The notes below the pieces were generated by a model. It saw only the letters and a list, made by a program, of their open reading frames with translations. It ran no database searches and had not been told where the DNA came from. The position numbers were made by a program, and so were the translations under genes. 64,000 nt of DNA from Hirudinaria manillensis. Taxonomy: Eukaryota > Annelida > Clitellata > Hirudinida > Hirudinidae. The stretch covers positions 12,277,001 to 12,341,000 of the forward strand of contig CM067527.1 of NCBI GenBank assembly GCA_034509925.1. The letters are read 5' to 3'. This document shows, one piece after another, positions 1 through 14,400 of this stretch. Position 1 is the first letter of the stretch. Each line of letters begins with the position of its first letter.

Positions 1-2410
1 TATTTCCGATGACACGACAGATTCCAGAGAAATTCAATTTATTGAGCGTACATTGGAATCAGTTGAAAAGCAGATAATAGAATTGGAATTTCATGATCAA
101 GATAAACCTGTCACAGAATCATTGGAATACGTCACTGCACTAGAAAAACAATTGGAAAAAGAAGATGTCCAAGAAATAATAACGTCCACAGCCGATATCG
201 AAGTTACGCAAAAAGATGTGCCAACCCCAACGATCATATCTGAAATCGCTAAAGTAGTTCCAACAGAAGAAATCGAAGAGGTTGTCGAAAAAGAATTTGT
301 GACTGAGAAGGTGGTCGCTGAGGAAGAATCCGTTGCTCTGGAAGAAAAGCCGGAGGCAGAGAAAGAAGCGCCGGTAGAAAAAGCGGAAGTTGCCGTAGAA
401 AAACCTGAACCAGAAGAGTTCGAAGTAACAGAGGAAACTCTGAAAGAAGAGGTACTCGAAAGGCACGAAGAGGTCGAATTCGTAGAAACTGTCGTCGAGC
501 AATTGGAAGAATCAGCGAAAATCGAACCATCTTTGGAGATCGAGGTAAAAGAAACCGAGCCAAGTGTCACTGAAAAAGTTACACCGTCAGAAGAAATCAT
601 CGAAGCTGTCGAAGAAGAAATTGTGACTGAGAAGGTGGTCGCTGAGGTAGAATCCGTTACTCTGGAAGAAAAGCCTGAGGCAGAGAAAGAAGCGCCGGTA
701 GAAAAAGCGGAAGTTGCCGAAGAAAAACCTGAACCAGAGGAGCTCGAAGTAACAGAGGAAACTCTGAAAGAAGAGGTTCTCGAAAGGCACGAAGAGGTCG
801 AATTCGTAGAAACTGTCGCCGAGCAATTGGAAGAATCAGCGAAAATCGAACCATCTTTGGAGATCGAGGTAAAAGAAACCGAGCCACGTGTCACTGAAAA
901 AGTTACACCGTCAGAAGAAATCATCGAAGCCGTCGAAGAAGAAATTGTGACTGAGAAGGTGGTCGCTGAGGAAGAATCCGTTGCTCTGGAAGAAATGCCT
1001 GAGGCAGAGAAAGAAGCGCCGGTAGAAAAAGCGGAAGTTGCCGAAGAAAAACCTGAACCAGAAGAGCTCGAAGTAACAGAGGAAACTCTGAAAGAAGAGG
1101 TTCTCGAAAGGCACGAAGAGGTCGAATTCGTAGAAACTGTCGCCGAGCAATTGGAAGAATCAGCGAAAATCGAACCATCGTTGGAGGTCGAGGTAAAAGA
1201 AACCGAGCCAAGTGTCACTGAAAAAGTTACTCCGTCAGAAGAAATCATCGAAGCCGTCGAAGAAAAAATTGTGACTGAGAAGGTGGTCGCTGAGGTAGAA
1301 TCCGTTATTCTGGAAGAAATGCCTGAGGCAGAGAAAGAAGCGCCGGTAGAAAAAGCGGAAGTTGCCGAAGAAAAACCTGAACCAGAAGAGCTCGAAGTAA
1401 CAGAGGAAACTCTGAAAGAAGAGGTTCTCGAAAGGCACGAAGAGGTCGAATTCGTAGAAACTGTCGCCGAGCAATTGGAAGAATCAGCGAAAATCGAACC
1501 ATCTTTGGAGGTCGAGGTAAAAGAAACCGAGCCACGTGTCACTGAAAAAGTTACACCGTCAGAAGAAATCATCGAAGCCGTCGAAGAAGAAATTGTGACT
1601 GAGAAGGTGGTCGCTGAGGTAGAATCCGTTACTCTGGAAGAAAAGCCTGAGGCAGAAAAAGAAGTGCCGGTGGAAAAAGCGGAAGTTGCCGAAGAAAAAC
1701 CTGAACCAGAAGAGCTCGAAGTAACAGAGGAAACTCTGAAAGAAGAGGTTCTCGAAAGGCACGAAGAGGTCGAATTCGTAGAAACTGTCGCCGAGCAATT
1801 GGAAGAATCAGCGAAAATCGAACCATCTTTGGAGGTCGAGGTAAAAGAAACCGAGCCAAGTGTCACTGAAAAAGTTACTCCGTCAGAAGAAATCATCGAA
1901 GCCGTCGAAGAAGAAATTGTGACTGAGAAGGTGGTCGCTGAGGTAGAATCCGTTATTCTGGAAGAAAAGCCTGAGGCAGAAAAAGAAGTGCCGGTAGAAA
2001 AAGCGGAAGTTGCCGAAGAAAAACCTGAACCAGAAGAGCTCGAAGTGACAGAGGAAACTCTGAAAGAAGAGGTTCTCGAAAGGCACGAAGAGGTCGAATT
2101 CGTAGAAACTGTCGCCGAGCAATTGGAAGAATCAGCGAAAATCGAACCATCTTTGGAGATCGAGGTAAAAGAAACCGAGCCACGTGTCACTGCAAAAGTT
2201 ACACCGTCAGAAGAAATCATCGAAGCCGTCGAAGAAGAAATTGTGACTGAGAAGGTGGTCGCTGAGGAAGAATCCGTTGCTCTGGAAGAAATGCCTGAGG
2301 CAGAGAAAGAAGCGCCGGTAGAAAAAGCGGAAGTTGCCGAAGAAAAACCTGAACCAGAAGAGCTCGAAGTGACAGAGGAAACACTAAAAGAAGAAGTTTT
2401 CGAAGAATTC
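1..2410 (+). repeat. Higher-order block 0: partial linker plus 6-unit array
   Basis: The 3' half of a linker occupies bases 1-298 (type A: motifs DDTTDSREIQF, HDQDKP, EYVTALEK, TQKDVPTP). The array at 299-2410 has six full 324-bp units plus the 168-bp part-unit that precedes every complete linker. Its units closely match those of block 2, which has two fewer. Confidence 0.9.
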
Positions 2411-5400
2411 GAGGTAGGCACAGAGACAGTCGGTGAACCTTCAGAAATCGTACAACGTCTTGATACTGAGATAACGGAAACCTCGCCTCATGTCGTTGAA
2501 GAAGTTCTTGCGTTAGAAAAAACTATCGAGGCCGTGGACAAAGAAGAAACCGAGAAAATTGTACGAGAGGAAGAATTTGAGGAAATTGAATGTCCTTCTG
2601 ACGACCTTGACCAAATTCATGTCGACACTGTGGATGAAATCAAATTGAGACCAACATCTGATGAATATCTAGTTGAAAAGGTTATCACAACAAGCGACAT
2701 TTCTATTTCCGATGACACGACAGATTCCAGAGAAATTCAATTTATTGAGCGTACATTGGAATCAGTTGAAAAGCAGATAATAGAATTGGAATTTCATGAT
2801 CAAGATAAACCTGTCACAGAATCATTGGAATACGTCACTGCACTAGAAAAACAATTGGAAAAAGAAGATGTCCAAGAAATAATAACGTCCACAGCCGATA
2901 TCGAAGTTACGCAAAAAGATGTGCCAACCCCAACGATCATATCTGAAATCGCTAAAGTAGTTCCAACAGAAGAAATCGAAGAGGTTGTCGAAAAAGAATT
3001 TGTGACTGAGAAGGTGGTCGCTGAGGAAGAATCCGTTGCTCTGGAAGAAAAGCCGGAGGCAGAGAAAGAAGCGCCGGTAGAAAAAGCGGAAGTTGCCGTA
3101 GAAAAACCTGAACCAGAAGAGTTCGAAGTAACAGAGGAAACTCTGAAAGAAGAGGTTCTCGAAAGGCACGAAGAGGTCGAATTCGTAGAAACTGTCGCCG
3201 AGCAATTGGAAGAATCAGCGAAAATCGAACCATCTTTGGAGATCGAGGTAAAAGAAACCGAGCCACGTGTCACTGAAAAAGTTACACCGTCAGAAGAAAT
3301 CATCGAAGCCGTCGAAGAAGAAATTGTGACTGAGAAGGTGGTCGCTGAGGTAGAATCCGTTACTCTGGAAGAAAAGCCTGAGGCAGAAAAAGAAGTGCCG
3401 GTGGAAAAAGCGGAGGTTGCCGAAGAAAAACCTGAACCAGAAAAGCTCGAAGTAACAGAGGAAACTGTCGCCGAGCAATTGGAAGACACAGCGAAAATCG
3501 AGCCATCGTTGAAGGTCGAGTTAAAAGAAACCGAGCCAAGTGTCACTGAAAAAGTTACTCCGTCAGAAGAAATCATCGAAGCCGTCGAAGAAGAAATTGT
3601 GACTGAGAAGGTGGTCGCTGAGGTAGAATCCGTTATTCTGGAAGAAAAGCCTGAGGCAGAAAAAGAAGTGCCGGTAGAAAAAGCGGAAGTTGCCGAAGAA
3701 AAACCTGAACCAGAAGAGCTCGAAGTAATAGAGGAAACTCTGAAAGAAGAGGTTCTCGAAGAAGTCGAGGTAGGCACAGAAACAGTCGGTGTACCTTCAG
3801 AAATCGTACAACGTCTTGATACTGAGATAACGGAAACCTCGCCTCATCTCGTTGAAGAAGTTCTTGCGTTAGAAAAAACTATCGAGGCCGTGGACAAAGA
3901 AGAGACCGAGAAAATTGTACGAGAGGAAGAATTTGAGGAAATTGAATATCCTTCTCACGAACTCGACCAGATTCATGTCGACACTGTGGATGAAATCAAA
4001 TTGAGACCAACATCTGATGAATATCTAGTTGAAAAGGTTATCACAACAAGCGACATTTCTATTTCCGATGACACGACAGATTCCAGAGAAATTCAATTTA
4101 TTGAGCGTACATTGGAATCAGTTGAAAAGCAGATAATAGAATTGGAATTTCATGATCAAGATAAACCTGTCACAGAATCATTGGAATACGTCACTGCACT
4201 AGAAAAACAATTGGAAAAAGAAGATGTCCAAGAAATAATAACGTCCACAGCCGATATCGAAGTTACGCAAAAAGATGTGCCAACCCCAACGATCATATCT
4301 GAAATCGCTAAAGTAGTTCCAACAGAAGAAATCGAAGAGGTTGTCGAAAAAGAATTTGTGACTGAGAAGGTGGTCGCTGAGGAAGAATCCGTTGCTCTGG
4401 AAGAAAAGCCGGAGGCAGAGAAAGAAGCGCCGGTAGAAAAAGCGGAAGTTGCCGAAGAAAAACCTGAACCAGAAGAGCTCGAAGTAACAGAGGAAACTCT
4501 GAAAGAAGAGGTTCTCGAAAGGCACGAAGAGGTCGAATTCGTAGAAACTGTCGCCGAGCAATTGGAAGAATCAGCGAAAATCGAACCATCGTTGGAGGTC
4601 GAGGTAAAAGAAACCGAGCCAAGTGTCACTGAAAAAGTTACTCCGTCAGAAGAAATCATCGAAGCCGTCGAAGAAAAAATTGTGACTGAGAAGGTGGTCG
4701 CTGAGGTAGAATCCGTTATTCTGGAAGAAATGCCTGAGGCAGAGAAAGAAGCGCCGGTAGAAAAAGCGGAAGTTGCCGAAGAAAAACCTGAACCAGAAGA
4801 GCTCGAAGTAACAGAGGAAACTCTGAAAGAAGAGGTTCTCGAAAGGCACGAAGAGGTCGAATTCGTAGAAACTGTCGCCGAGCAATTGGAAGAATCAGCG
4901 AAAATCGAACCATCTTTGGAGGTCGAGGTAAAAGAAACCGAGCCACGTGTCACTGAAAAAGTTACACCGTCAGAAGAAATCATCGAAGCTGTCGAAGAAG
5001 AAATTGTGACTGAGAAGGTGGTCGCTGAGGTAGAATCCGTTACTCTGGAAGAAAAGCCTGAGGCAGAAAAAGAAGTGCCGGTGGAAAAAGCGGAAGTTGC
5101 CGAAGAAAAACCTGAACCAGAAGAGCTCGAAGTAACAGAGGAAACTCTGAAAGAAGAGGTTCTCGAAAGGCACGAAGAGGTCGAATTCGTAGAAACTGTC
5201 GCCGAGCAATTGGAAGAATCAGCGAAAATCGAACCATCTTTGGAGGTCGAGGTAAAAGAAACCGAGCCAAGTGTCACTGAAAAAGTTACTCCGTCAGAAG
5301 AAATCATCGAAGCCGTCGAAGAAGAAATTGTGACTGAGAAGGTGGTCGCTGAGGTAGAATCCGTTATTCTGGAAGAAAAGCCTGAGGCAGAAAAAGAAGT

Positions 5401-8400
5401 GCCGGTAGAAAAAGCGGAAGTTGCCGAAGAAAAACCTGAACCAGAAGAGCTCGAAGTGACAGAGGAAACTCTGAAAGAAGAGGTTCTCGAAAGGCACGAA
5501 GAGGTCGAATTCGTAGAAACTGTCGCCGAGCAATTGGAAGAATCAGCGAAAATCGAACCATCTTTGGAGATCGAGGTAAAAGAAACCGAGCCACGTGTCA
5601 CTGCAAAAGTTACACCGTCAGAAGAAATCATCGAAGCCGTCGAAGAAGAAATTGTGACTGAGAAGGTGGTCGCTGAGGAAGAATCCGTTGCTCTGGAAGA
5701 AATGCCTGAGGCAGAGAAAGAAGCGCCGGTAGAAAAAGCGGAAGTTGCCGAAGAAAAACCTGAACCAGAAGAGCTCGAAGTGACAGAGGAAACACTAAAA
5801 GAAGAAGTTTTCGAAGAATTCGAGGTAGGCACAGAGACAGTCGGTGAACCTTCAGAAATCGTACAACGTCTTGATACTGAGATAACGGAAACCTCGCCTC
5901 ATGTCGTTGAAGAAGTTCTTGCGTTAGAAAAAACTATCGAGGCCGTGGACAAAGAAGAAACCGAGAAAATTGTACGAGAGGAAGAATTTGAGGAAATTGA
6001 ATGTCCTTCTGACGACCTTGACCAAATTCATGTCGACACTGTGGATGAAATCAAATTGAGACCAACATCTGATGAATATCTAGTTGAAAAGGTTATCACA
6101 ACAAGCGACATTTCTATTTCCGATGACACGACAGATTCCAGAGAAATTCAATTTATTGAGCGTACATTGGAATCAGTTGAAAAGCAGATAATAGAATTGG
6201 AATTTCATGATCAAGATAAACCTGTCACAGAATCATTGGAATACGTCACTGCACTAGAAAAACAATTGGAAAAAGAAGATGTCCAAGAAATAATAACGTC
6301 CACAGCCGATATCGAAGTTACGCAAAAAGATGTGCCAACCCCAACGATCATATCTGAAATCGCTAAAGTACTTCCAACAGAAGAAATCGAAGAGGTTGTC
6401 GAAAAAGAATTTGTGACTGAGAAGGTGGTCGCTGAGGAAGAATCCGTTGCTCTGGAAGAAAAGCCGGAGGCAGAGAAAGAAGCGCCGGTAGAAAAAGCGG
6501 AAGTTGCCGTAGAAAAACCTGAACCAGAAGAGTTCGAAGTAACAGAGGAAACTCTGAAAGAAGAGGTTCTCGAAAGGCACGAAGAGGTCGAATTCGTAGA
6601 AACTGTCGCCGAGCAATTGGAAGAATCAGCGAAAATCGAACCATCTTTGGAGATCGAGGTAAAAGAAACCGAGCCACGTGTCACTGAAAAAGTTACACCG
6701 TCAGAAGAAATCATCGAAGCCGTCGAAGAAGAAATTGTGACTGAGAAGGTGGTCGCTGAGGAAGAATCCGTTGCTCTGGAAGAAATGCCGGAGGCAGAGA
6801 AAGAAGCGCCGGTAGAAAAAGCGGAAGTTGCCGAAGAAAAACCTGAACCAGAAGAGCTCGAAGTAACAGAGGAAACTCTGAAAGAAGAGGTTCTCGAAAG
6901 GCACGAAGAGGTCGAATTCGTAGAAACTGTCGCCGAGCAATTGGAAGAATCAGCGAAAATCGAACCATCGTTGGAGGTCGAGGTAAAAGAAACCGAGCCA
7001 AGTGTCACTGAAAAAGTTACTCCGTCAGAAGAAATCATCGAAGCCGTCGAAGAAGAAATTGTGACTGAGAAGGTGGTCGCTGAGGTAGAATCCGTTATTC
7101 TGGAAGAAATGCCTGAGGCAGAGAAAGAAGCGCCGGTAGAAAAAGCGGAAGTTGCCGAAGAAAAACCTGAACCAGAAGAGCTCGAAGTAACAGAGGAAAC
7201 TCTGAAAGAAGAGGTTCTCGAAAGGCACGAAGAGGTCGAATTCGTAGAAACTGTCGCCGAGCAATTGGAAGAATCAGCGAAAATCGAACCATCTTTGGAG
7301 ATCGAGGTAAAAGAAACCGAGCCACGTGTCACTGCAAAGGTTACACCGTCAGAAGAAATCATCGAAGCCGTCGAAGAAGAAATTGTGACTGAGAAGGTGG
7401 TCGCTGAGGAAGAATCCGTTGCTCTGGAAGAAATGCCTGAGGCAGAGAAAGAAGCGCCGGTAGAAAAAGCGGAAGTTGCCGAAGAAAAACCTGAACCAGA
7501 AGAGCTCGAAGTGACAGAGGAAACACTAAAAGAAGAAGTTTTCGAAGAATTCGAGGTAGGCACAGAGACAGTCGGTGAACCTTCAGAAATCGTACAACGT
7601 CTTGATACTGAGATAACGGAAACCTCGCCTCATGTCGTTGAAGAAGTTCTTGCGTTAGAAAAAACTATCGAGGCCGTGGACAAAGAAGAAACCGAGAAAA
7701 TTGTACGAGAGGAAGAATTTGAGGAAATTGAATGTCCTTCTGACGACCTTGACCAAATTCATGTCGACACTGTGGATGAAATCAAATTGAGACCAACATC
7801 TGATGAATATCTAGTTGAAAAGGTTATCACAACAAGCGACATTTCTATTTCCGATGACACGACAGATTCCAGAGAAATTCAATTTATTGAGCGTACATTG
7901 GAATCAGTTGAAAAGCAGATAATAGAATTGGAATTTCATGATCAAGATAAACCTGTCACAGAATCATTGGAATACGTCACTGCACTAGAAAAACAATTGG
8001 AAAAAGAAGATGTCCAAGAAATAATAACGTCCACAGCCGATATCGAAGTTACGGAAAAAGATGTGCCAACCCCAACGATCATATCTGAAATCGCTAAAGT
8101 AGTTCCAACAGAAGAAATCGAAGAGGTTGTCGAAAAAGAATTTGTGACTGAGAAGGTGGTCGCTGAGGAAGAATCCGTTGCTCTGGAAGAAAAGCCGGAG
8201 GCAGAGAAAGAAGCGCCGGTAGAAAAAGCGGAAGTTGCCGTAGAAAAACCTGAACCAGAAGAGTTCGAAGTAACAGAGGAAACTCTGAAAGAAGAGGTTC
8301 TCGAAAGGCACGAAGAGGTCGAATTCGTAGAAACTGTCGCCGAGCAATTGGAAGAATCAGCGAAAATCGAACCATCTTTGGAGATCGAGGTAAAAGAAAC

Positions 8401-11400
8401 CGAGCCACGTGTCACTGAAAAAGTTACACCGTCAGAAGAAATCATCGAAGCCGTCGAAGAAGAAATTGTGACTGAGAAGGTGGTCGCTGAGGAAGAATCC
8501 GTTGCTCTGGAAGAAATGCCGGAGGCAGAGAAAGAAGCGCCGGTAGAAAAAGCGGAAGTTGCCGAAGAAAAACCTGAACCAGAAGAGCTCGAAGTAACAG
8601 AGGAAACTCTGAAAGAAGAGGTTCTCGAAAGGCACGAAGAGGTCGAATTCGTAGAAACTGTCGCCGAGCAATTGGAAGAATCAGCGAAAATCGAACCATC
8701 GTTGGAGGTCGAGGTAAAAGAAACCGAGCCACGTGTCACTGAAAAAGTTACACCGTCAGAAGAAATCATCGAAGCTGTCGAAGAAGAAATTTTGACTGAG
8801 AAGGTGGTCGCTGAGGTAGAATCCGTTACTCTGGAAGAAAAGCCTGAGGCAGAAAAAGAAGTGCCGGTGGAAAAAGCGGAAGTTGCCGAAGAAAAACCTG
8901 AACCAGAAAAGCTCGAAGTAACAGAGGAAACTCTGAAAGAAGAGGTTCTCGAAAGGCACGAAGAGGTCGAATTCGTAGAAACTGTCGCCGAGCAATTGGA
9001 AGAATCAGCGAAAATCGAACCATCGTTGGAGGTCGAGGTAAAAGAAACCGAGCCAAGTGTCACTGAAAAAGTTACACCGTCAGAAGAAATCATCGAAGCC
9101 GTCGAAGAAGAAATTGTGACTGAGAAGGTGGTCGCTGAGGTAGAATCCGTTATTCTGGAAGAAAAGCCTGAGGCAGAAAAAGAAGTGCCGGTAGAAAAAG
9201 CGAAAGTTGCCGAAGAAAAACCTGAACCAGAAGAGCTCGAAGTGACAGAGGAAACTCTGAAAGAAGAGGTTCTCGAAAGGCACGAAGAGGTCGAATTCGT
9301 AGAAACTGTCGCCGAGCAATTGGAAGAATCAGCGAAAATCGAACCATCTTTGGAGATCGAGGTAAAAGAAACCGAGCCAAGTGTCACTGAAAAATTTACT
9401 CCGTCAGAAGAAATCATCGAAGCTGTCGAAGAAGAAATTGTGACTGAGAAGGTGGTCGCTGAGGTAGAATCCGTTACTCAGGAAGAAAAGCCTGAGGCAG
9501 AGAAAGAAGCGCCGGTAGAAAAAGCGGAAGTTGCCGAAGAAAAACCTGAACCAGAGGAGCTCGAAGTGACAGAGGAAACTCTGAAAGAAGAGGTTCTCGA
9601 AAGGCACGAAGAGGTCGAATTCGTAGAAACTGTCGCCGAGCAATTGGAAGAATCAGCGAAAATCGAACCATCTTTGGAGATCGAGGTAAAAGAAACCGAG
9701 CCAAGTGTCACTGAAAAATTTACTCCGTCAGAAGAAATCATCGAAGCCGTCGAAGAAGAAATTGTGACTGAGAAGGTGGTCGCTGAGGTAGAATCCGTTA
9801 CTCTGGAAGAAAAGCCTGAGGCAGAGAAAGAAGCGCCGGTAGAAAAAGCGGAAGTTGCCGAAGAAAAACCTGAACCAGAAGAGCTCGAAGTAACAGAGGA
9901 AACTCTGAAAGAAGAGGTTCTCGAAAGGCACGAAGAGGTCGATTTCGTAGAAACTGTTGCCGAGCAAATGGAAGAATCAGCGAAAATCGAACCATCTTTG
10001 GAGATCGAGGTAAAAGAAACCGAGCCACGTGTCACTGAAAAAGTTACACCGTCAGAAGAAATCATCGAAGCCGTCGAAGAAGAAATTGTGACTGAGAAGG
10101 TGGTCGCTGAGGAAGAATCCGTTATTCTGGAAGAAAAGCCTGAGGCAGAAAAAGAAGTGCCGGTAGAAAAAGCGGAAGTTGCCGAAGAAAAACCTGAACC
10201 AGAAGAGCTCGAAGTAACAGAGGAAACTCTGAAAGAAGAGGTTCTCGAAAGGCACGAAGAGGTCGAATTCGTAGAAACTGTCGCCGAGCAATTGGAAGAA
10301 TCAGCGAAAATCGAACCATCGTTGGAGGTCGAGGTAAAAGAAACCGAGCCAAGTGTCACTGAAAAAGTTACTCCGTCAGAAGAAATCATCGAAGCCGTCG
10401 AAGAAGAAATTGTGACTGAGAAGGTGGTCGCTGAGGTAGAATCCGTTATTCTGGAAGAAATGCCTGAGGCAGAGAAAGAAGCGCCGGTAGAAAAAGCGGA
10501 AGTTGCCGAAGAAAAACCTGAACCAGAAGAGCTCGAAGTAACAGAGGAAACTCTGAAAGAAGAGGTTCTCGAAAGGCACGAAGAGGTCGAATTCGTAGAA
10601 ACTGTCGCCGAGCAATTGGAAGAATCAGCGAAAATCGAACCATCTTTGGAGGTCGAGGTAAAAGAAACCGAGCCACGTGTCACTGCAAAAGTTACACCGT
10701 CAGAAGAAATCATCGAAGCCGTCGAAGAAGAAATTGTGACTGAGAAGGTGGTCGCTGAGGAAGAATCCGTTGCTCTGGAAGAAATGCCTGAGGCAGAGAA
10801 AGAAGCGCCGGTAGAAAAAGCGGAAGTTGCCGAAGAAAAACCTGAACCAGAAGAGCTCGAAGTAACAGAGGAAACTCTGAAAGAAGAGGTTCTCGAAAGG
10901 CACGAAGAGGTCGATTTCGTAGAAACTGTTGCCGAGCAAATGGAAGAATCAGCGAAAATCGAACCATCTTTGGAGATCGAGGTAAAAGAAACCGAGCCAC
11001 GTGTCACTGAAAAAGTTACACCGTCAGAAGAAATCATCGAAGCCGTCGAAGAAGAAATTGTGACTGAGAAGGTGGTCGCTGAGGAAGAATCCGTTATTCT
11101 GGAAGAAAAGCCTGAGGCAGAAAAAGAAGTGCCGGTAGAAAAAGCGGAAGTTGCCGAAGAAAAACCTGAACCAGAAGAGCTCGAAGTAACAGAGGAAACT
11201 CTGAAAGAAGAGGTTCTCGAAAGGCACGAAGAGGTCGAATTCGTAGAAACTGTCGCCGAGCAATTGGAAGAATCAGCGAAAATCGAACCATCGTTGGAGG
11301 TCGAGGTAAAAGAAACCGAGCCAAGTGTCACTGAAAAAGTTACTCCGTCAGAAGAAATCATCGAAGCCGTCGAAGAAGAAATTGTGACTGAGAAGGTGGT

Positions 11401-14400
11401 CGCTGAGGTAGAATCCGTTATTCTGGAAGAAAAGCCTGAGGCAGAAAAAGAAGTGCCGGTAGAAAAAGCGAAAGTTGCCGAAGAAAAACCTGAACCAGAT
11501 GAGCTCGAAGTGACAGAGGAAACTCTGAAAGAAGAGGTTCTCGAAAGGCACGAAGAGGTCGAATTCGTAGAAACTGTCGCCGAGCAATTGGAAGAATCAG
11601 CGAAAATCGAACCATCTTTGGAGATCGAGGTAAAAGAAACCGAGCCAAGTGTCACTGAAAAATTTACTCCGTCAGAAGAAATCATCGAAGCTGTCGAAGA
11701 AGAAATTGTGACTGAGAAGGTGGTCGCTGAGGTAGAATCCGTTACTCAGGAAGAAAAGCCTGAGGCAGAGAAAGAAGCGCCGGTAGAAAAAGCGGAAGTT
11801 GCCGAAGAAAAACCTGAACCAGAGGAGCTCGAAGTGACAGAGGAAACTCTGAAAGAAGAGGTTCTCGAAAGGCACGAAGAGGTCGAATTCGTAGAAACTG
11901 TCGCCGAGCAATTGGAAGAATCAGCGAAAATCGAACCATCTTTGGAGATCGAGGTAAAAGAAACCGAGCCAAGTGTCACTGAAAAATTTACTCCGTCAGA
12001 AGAAATCATCGAAGCCGTCGAAGAAGAAATTGTGACTGAGAAGGTGGTCGCTGAGGTAGAATCCGTTACTCTGGAAGAAAAGCCTGAGGCAGAGAAAGAA
12101 GCGCCGGTAGAAAAAGCGGAAGTTGCCGAAGAAAAACCTGAACCAGAAGAGCTCGAAGTAACAGAGGAAACTCTGAAAGAAGAGGTTCTCGAAAGGCACG
12201 AAGAGGTCGAATTCGTAGAAACTGTCGCCGAGCAATTGGAAGAATCAGCGAAAATCGAACCATCGTTGGAGGTCGAGGTAAAAGAAACCGAGCCAAGTGT
12301 CACTGAAAAAGTTACTCCGTCAGAAGAAATCATCGAAGCCGTCGAAGAAGAAATTGTGACTGAGAAGGTGGTCGCTGAGGTAGAATCCGTTATTCTGGAA
12401 GAAATGCCTGAGGCAGAGAAAGAAGCGCCGGTAGAAAAAGCGGAAGTTGCCGAAGAAAAACCTGAACCAGAAGAGCTCGAAGTAACAGAGGAAACTCTGA
12501 AAGAAGAGGTTCTCGAAAGGCACGAAGAGGTCGAATTCGTAGAAACTGTCGCCGAGCAATTGGAAGAATCAGCGAAAATCGAACCATCTTTGGAGATCGA
12601 GGTAAAAGAAACCGAGCCAAGTGTCACTGAAAAAGTTACACCGTCAGAAGAAATCATCGAAGCCGTCGAAGAAGAAATTGTGACTGAGAAGGTGGTCGCT
12701 GAGGTAGAATCCGTTATTCTGGAAGAAAAGCCTGAGGCAGAAAAAGAAGTGCCGGTAGAAAAAGCGAAAGTTGCCGAAGAAAAACCTGAACCAGATGAGC
12801 TCGAAGTGACAGAGGAAACTCTGAAAGAAGAGGTTCTCGAAAGGCACGAAGAGGTCGAATTCGTAGAAACTGTCGCCGAGCAATTGGAAGAATCAGCGAA
12901 AATCGAACCATCTTTGGAGATCGAGGTAAAAGAAACCGAGCCAAGTGTCACTGAAAAATTTACTCCGTCAGAAGAAATCATCGAAGCTGTCGAAGAAGAA
13001 ATTGTGACTGAGAAGGTGGTCGCTGAGGTAGAATCCGTTACTCAGGAAGAAAAGCCTGAGGCAGAGAAAGAAGCGCCGGTAGAAAAAGCGGAAGTTGCCG
13101 AAGAAAAACCTGAACCAGAGGAGCTCGAAGTGACAGAGGAAACTCTGAAAGAAGAGGTTCTCGAAAGGCACGAAGAGGTCGAATTCGTAGAAACTGTCGC
13201 CGAGCAATTGGAAGAATCAGCGAAAATCGAACCATCTTTGGAGATCGAGGTAAAAGAAACCGAGCCAAGTGTCACTGAAAAATTTACTCCGTCAGAAGAA
13301 ATCATCGAAGCCGTCGAAGAAGAAATTGTGACTGAGAAGGTGGTCGCTGAGGTAGAATCCGTTACTCTGGAAGAAAAGCCTGAGGCAGAGAAAGAAGCGC
13401 CGGTAGAAAAAGCGGAAGTTGCCGAAGAAAAACCTGAACCAGAAGAGCTCGAAGTAACAGAGGAAACTCTGAAAGAAGAGGTTCTCGAAAGGCACGAAGA
13501 GGTCGAATTCGTAGAAACTGTCGCCGAGCAATTGGAAGAATCAGCGAAAATCGAACCATCGTTGGAGGTCGAGGTAAAAGAAACCGAGCCAAGTGTCACT
13601 GAAAAAGTTACTCCGTCAGAAGAAATCATCGAAGCCGTCGAAGAAGAAATTGTGACTGAGAAGGTGGTCGCTGAGGTAGAATCCGTTATTCTGGAAGAAA
13701 TGCCTGAGGCAGAGAAAGAAGCGCCGGTAGAAAAAGCGGAAGTTGCCGAAGAAAAACCTGAACCAGAAGAGCTCGAAGTAACAGAGGAAACTCTGAAAGA
13801 AGAGGTTCTCGAAAGGCACGAAGAGGTCGAATTCGTAGAAACTGTCGCCGAGCAATTGGAAGAATCAGCGAAAATCGAACCATCTTTGGAGATCGAGGTA
13901 AAAGAAACCGAGCCAAGTGTCACTGAAAAAGTTACACCGTCAGAAGAAATCATCGAAGCTGTCGAAGAAGAAATTGTGACTGAGAAGGTGGTCGCTGAGG
14001 TAGAATCCGTTACTCTGGAAGAAAAGCCTGAGGCAGAGAAAGAAGCGCCGGTAGAAAAAGCGGAAGTTGCCGAAGAAAAACCTGAACCAGAAGAGCTCGA
14101 AGTAACAGAGGAAACTCTGAAAGAAGAGGTTCTCGAAAGGCACGAAGAGGTCGAATTCGTAGAAACTGTTGCCGAGCAAATGGAAGAATCAGCGAAAATC
14201 GAACCATCTTTGGAGATCGAGGTAAAAGAAACCGAGCCACGTGTCACTGAAAAAGTTACACCGTCAGAAGAAATCATCGAAGCCGTCGAAGAAGAAATTG
14301 TGACTGAGAAGGTGGTCGCTGAGGAAGAATCCGTTATTCTGGAAGAAAAGCCTGAGGCAGAAAAAGAAGTGCCGGTGGAAAAAGCGGAAGTTGCCGAAGA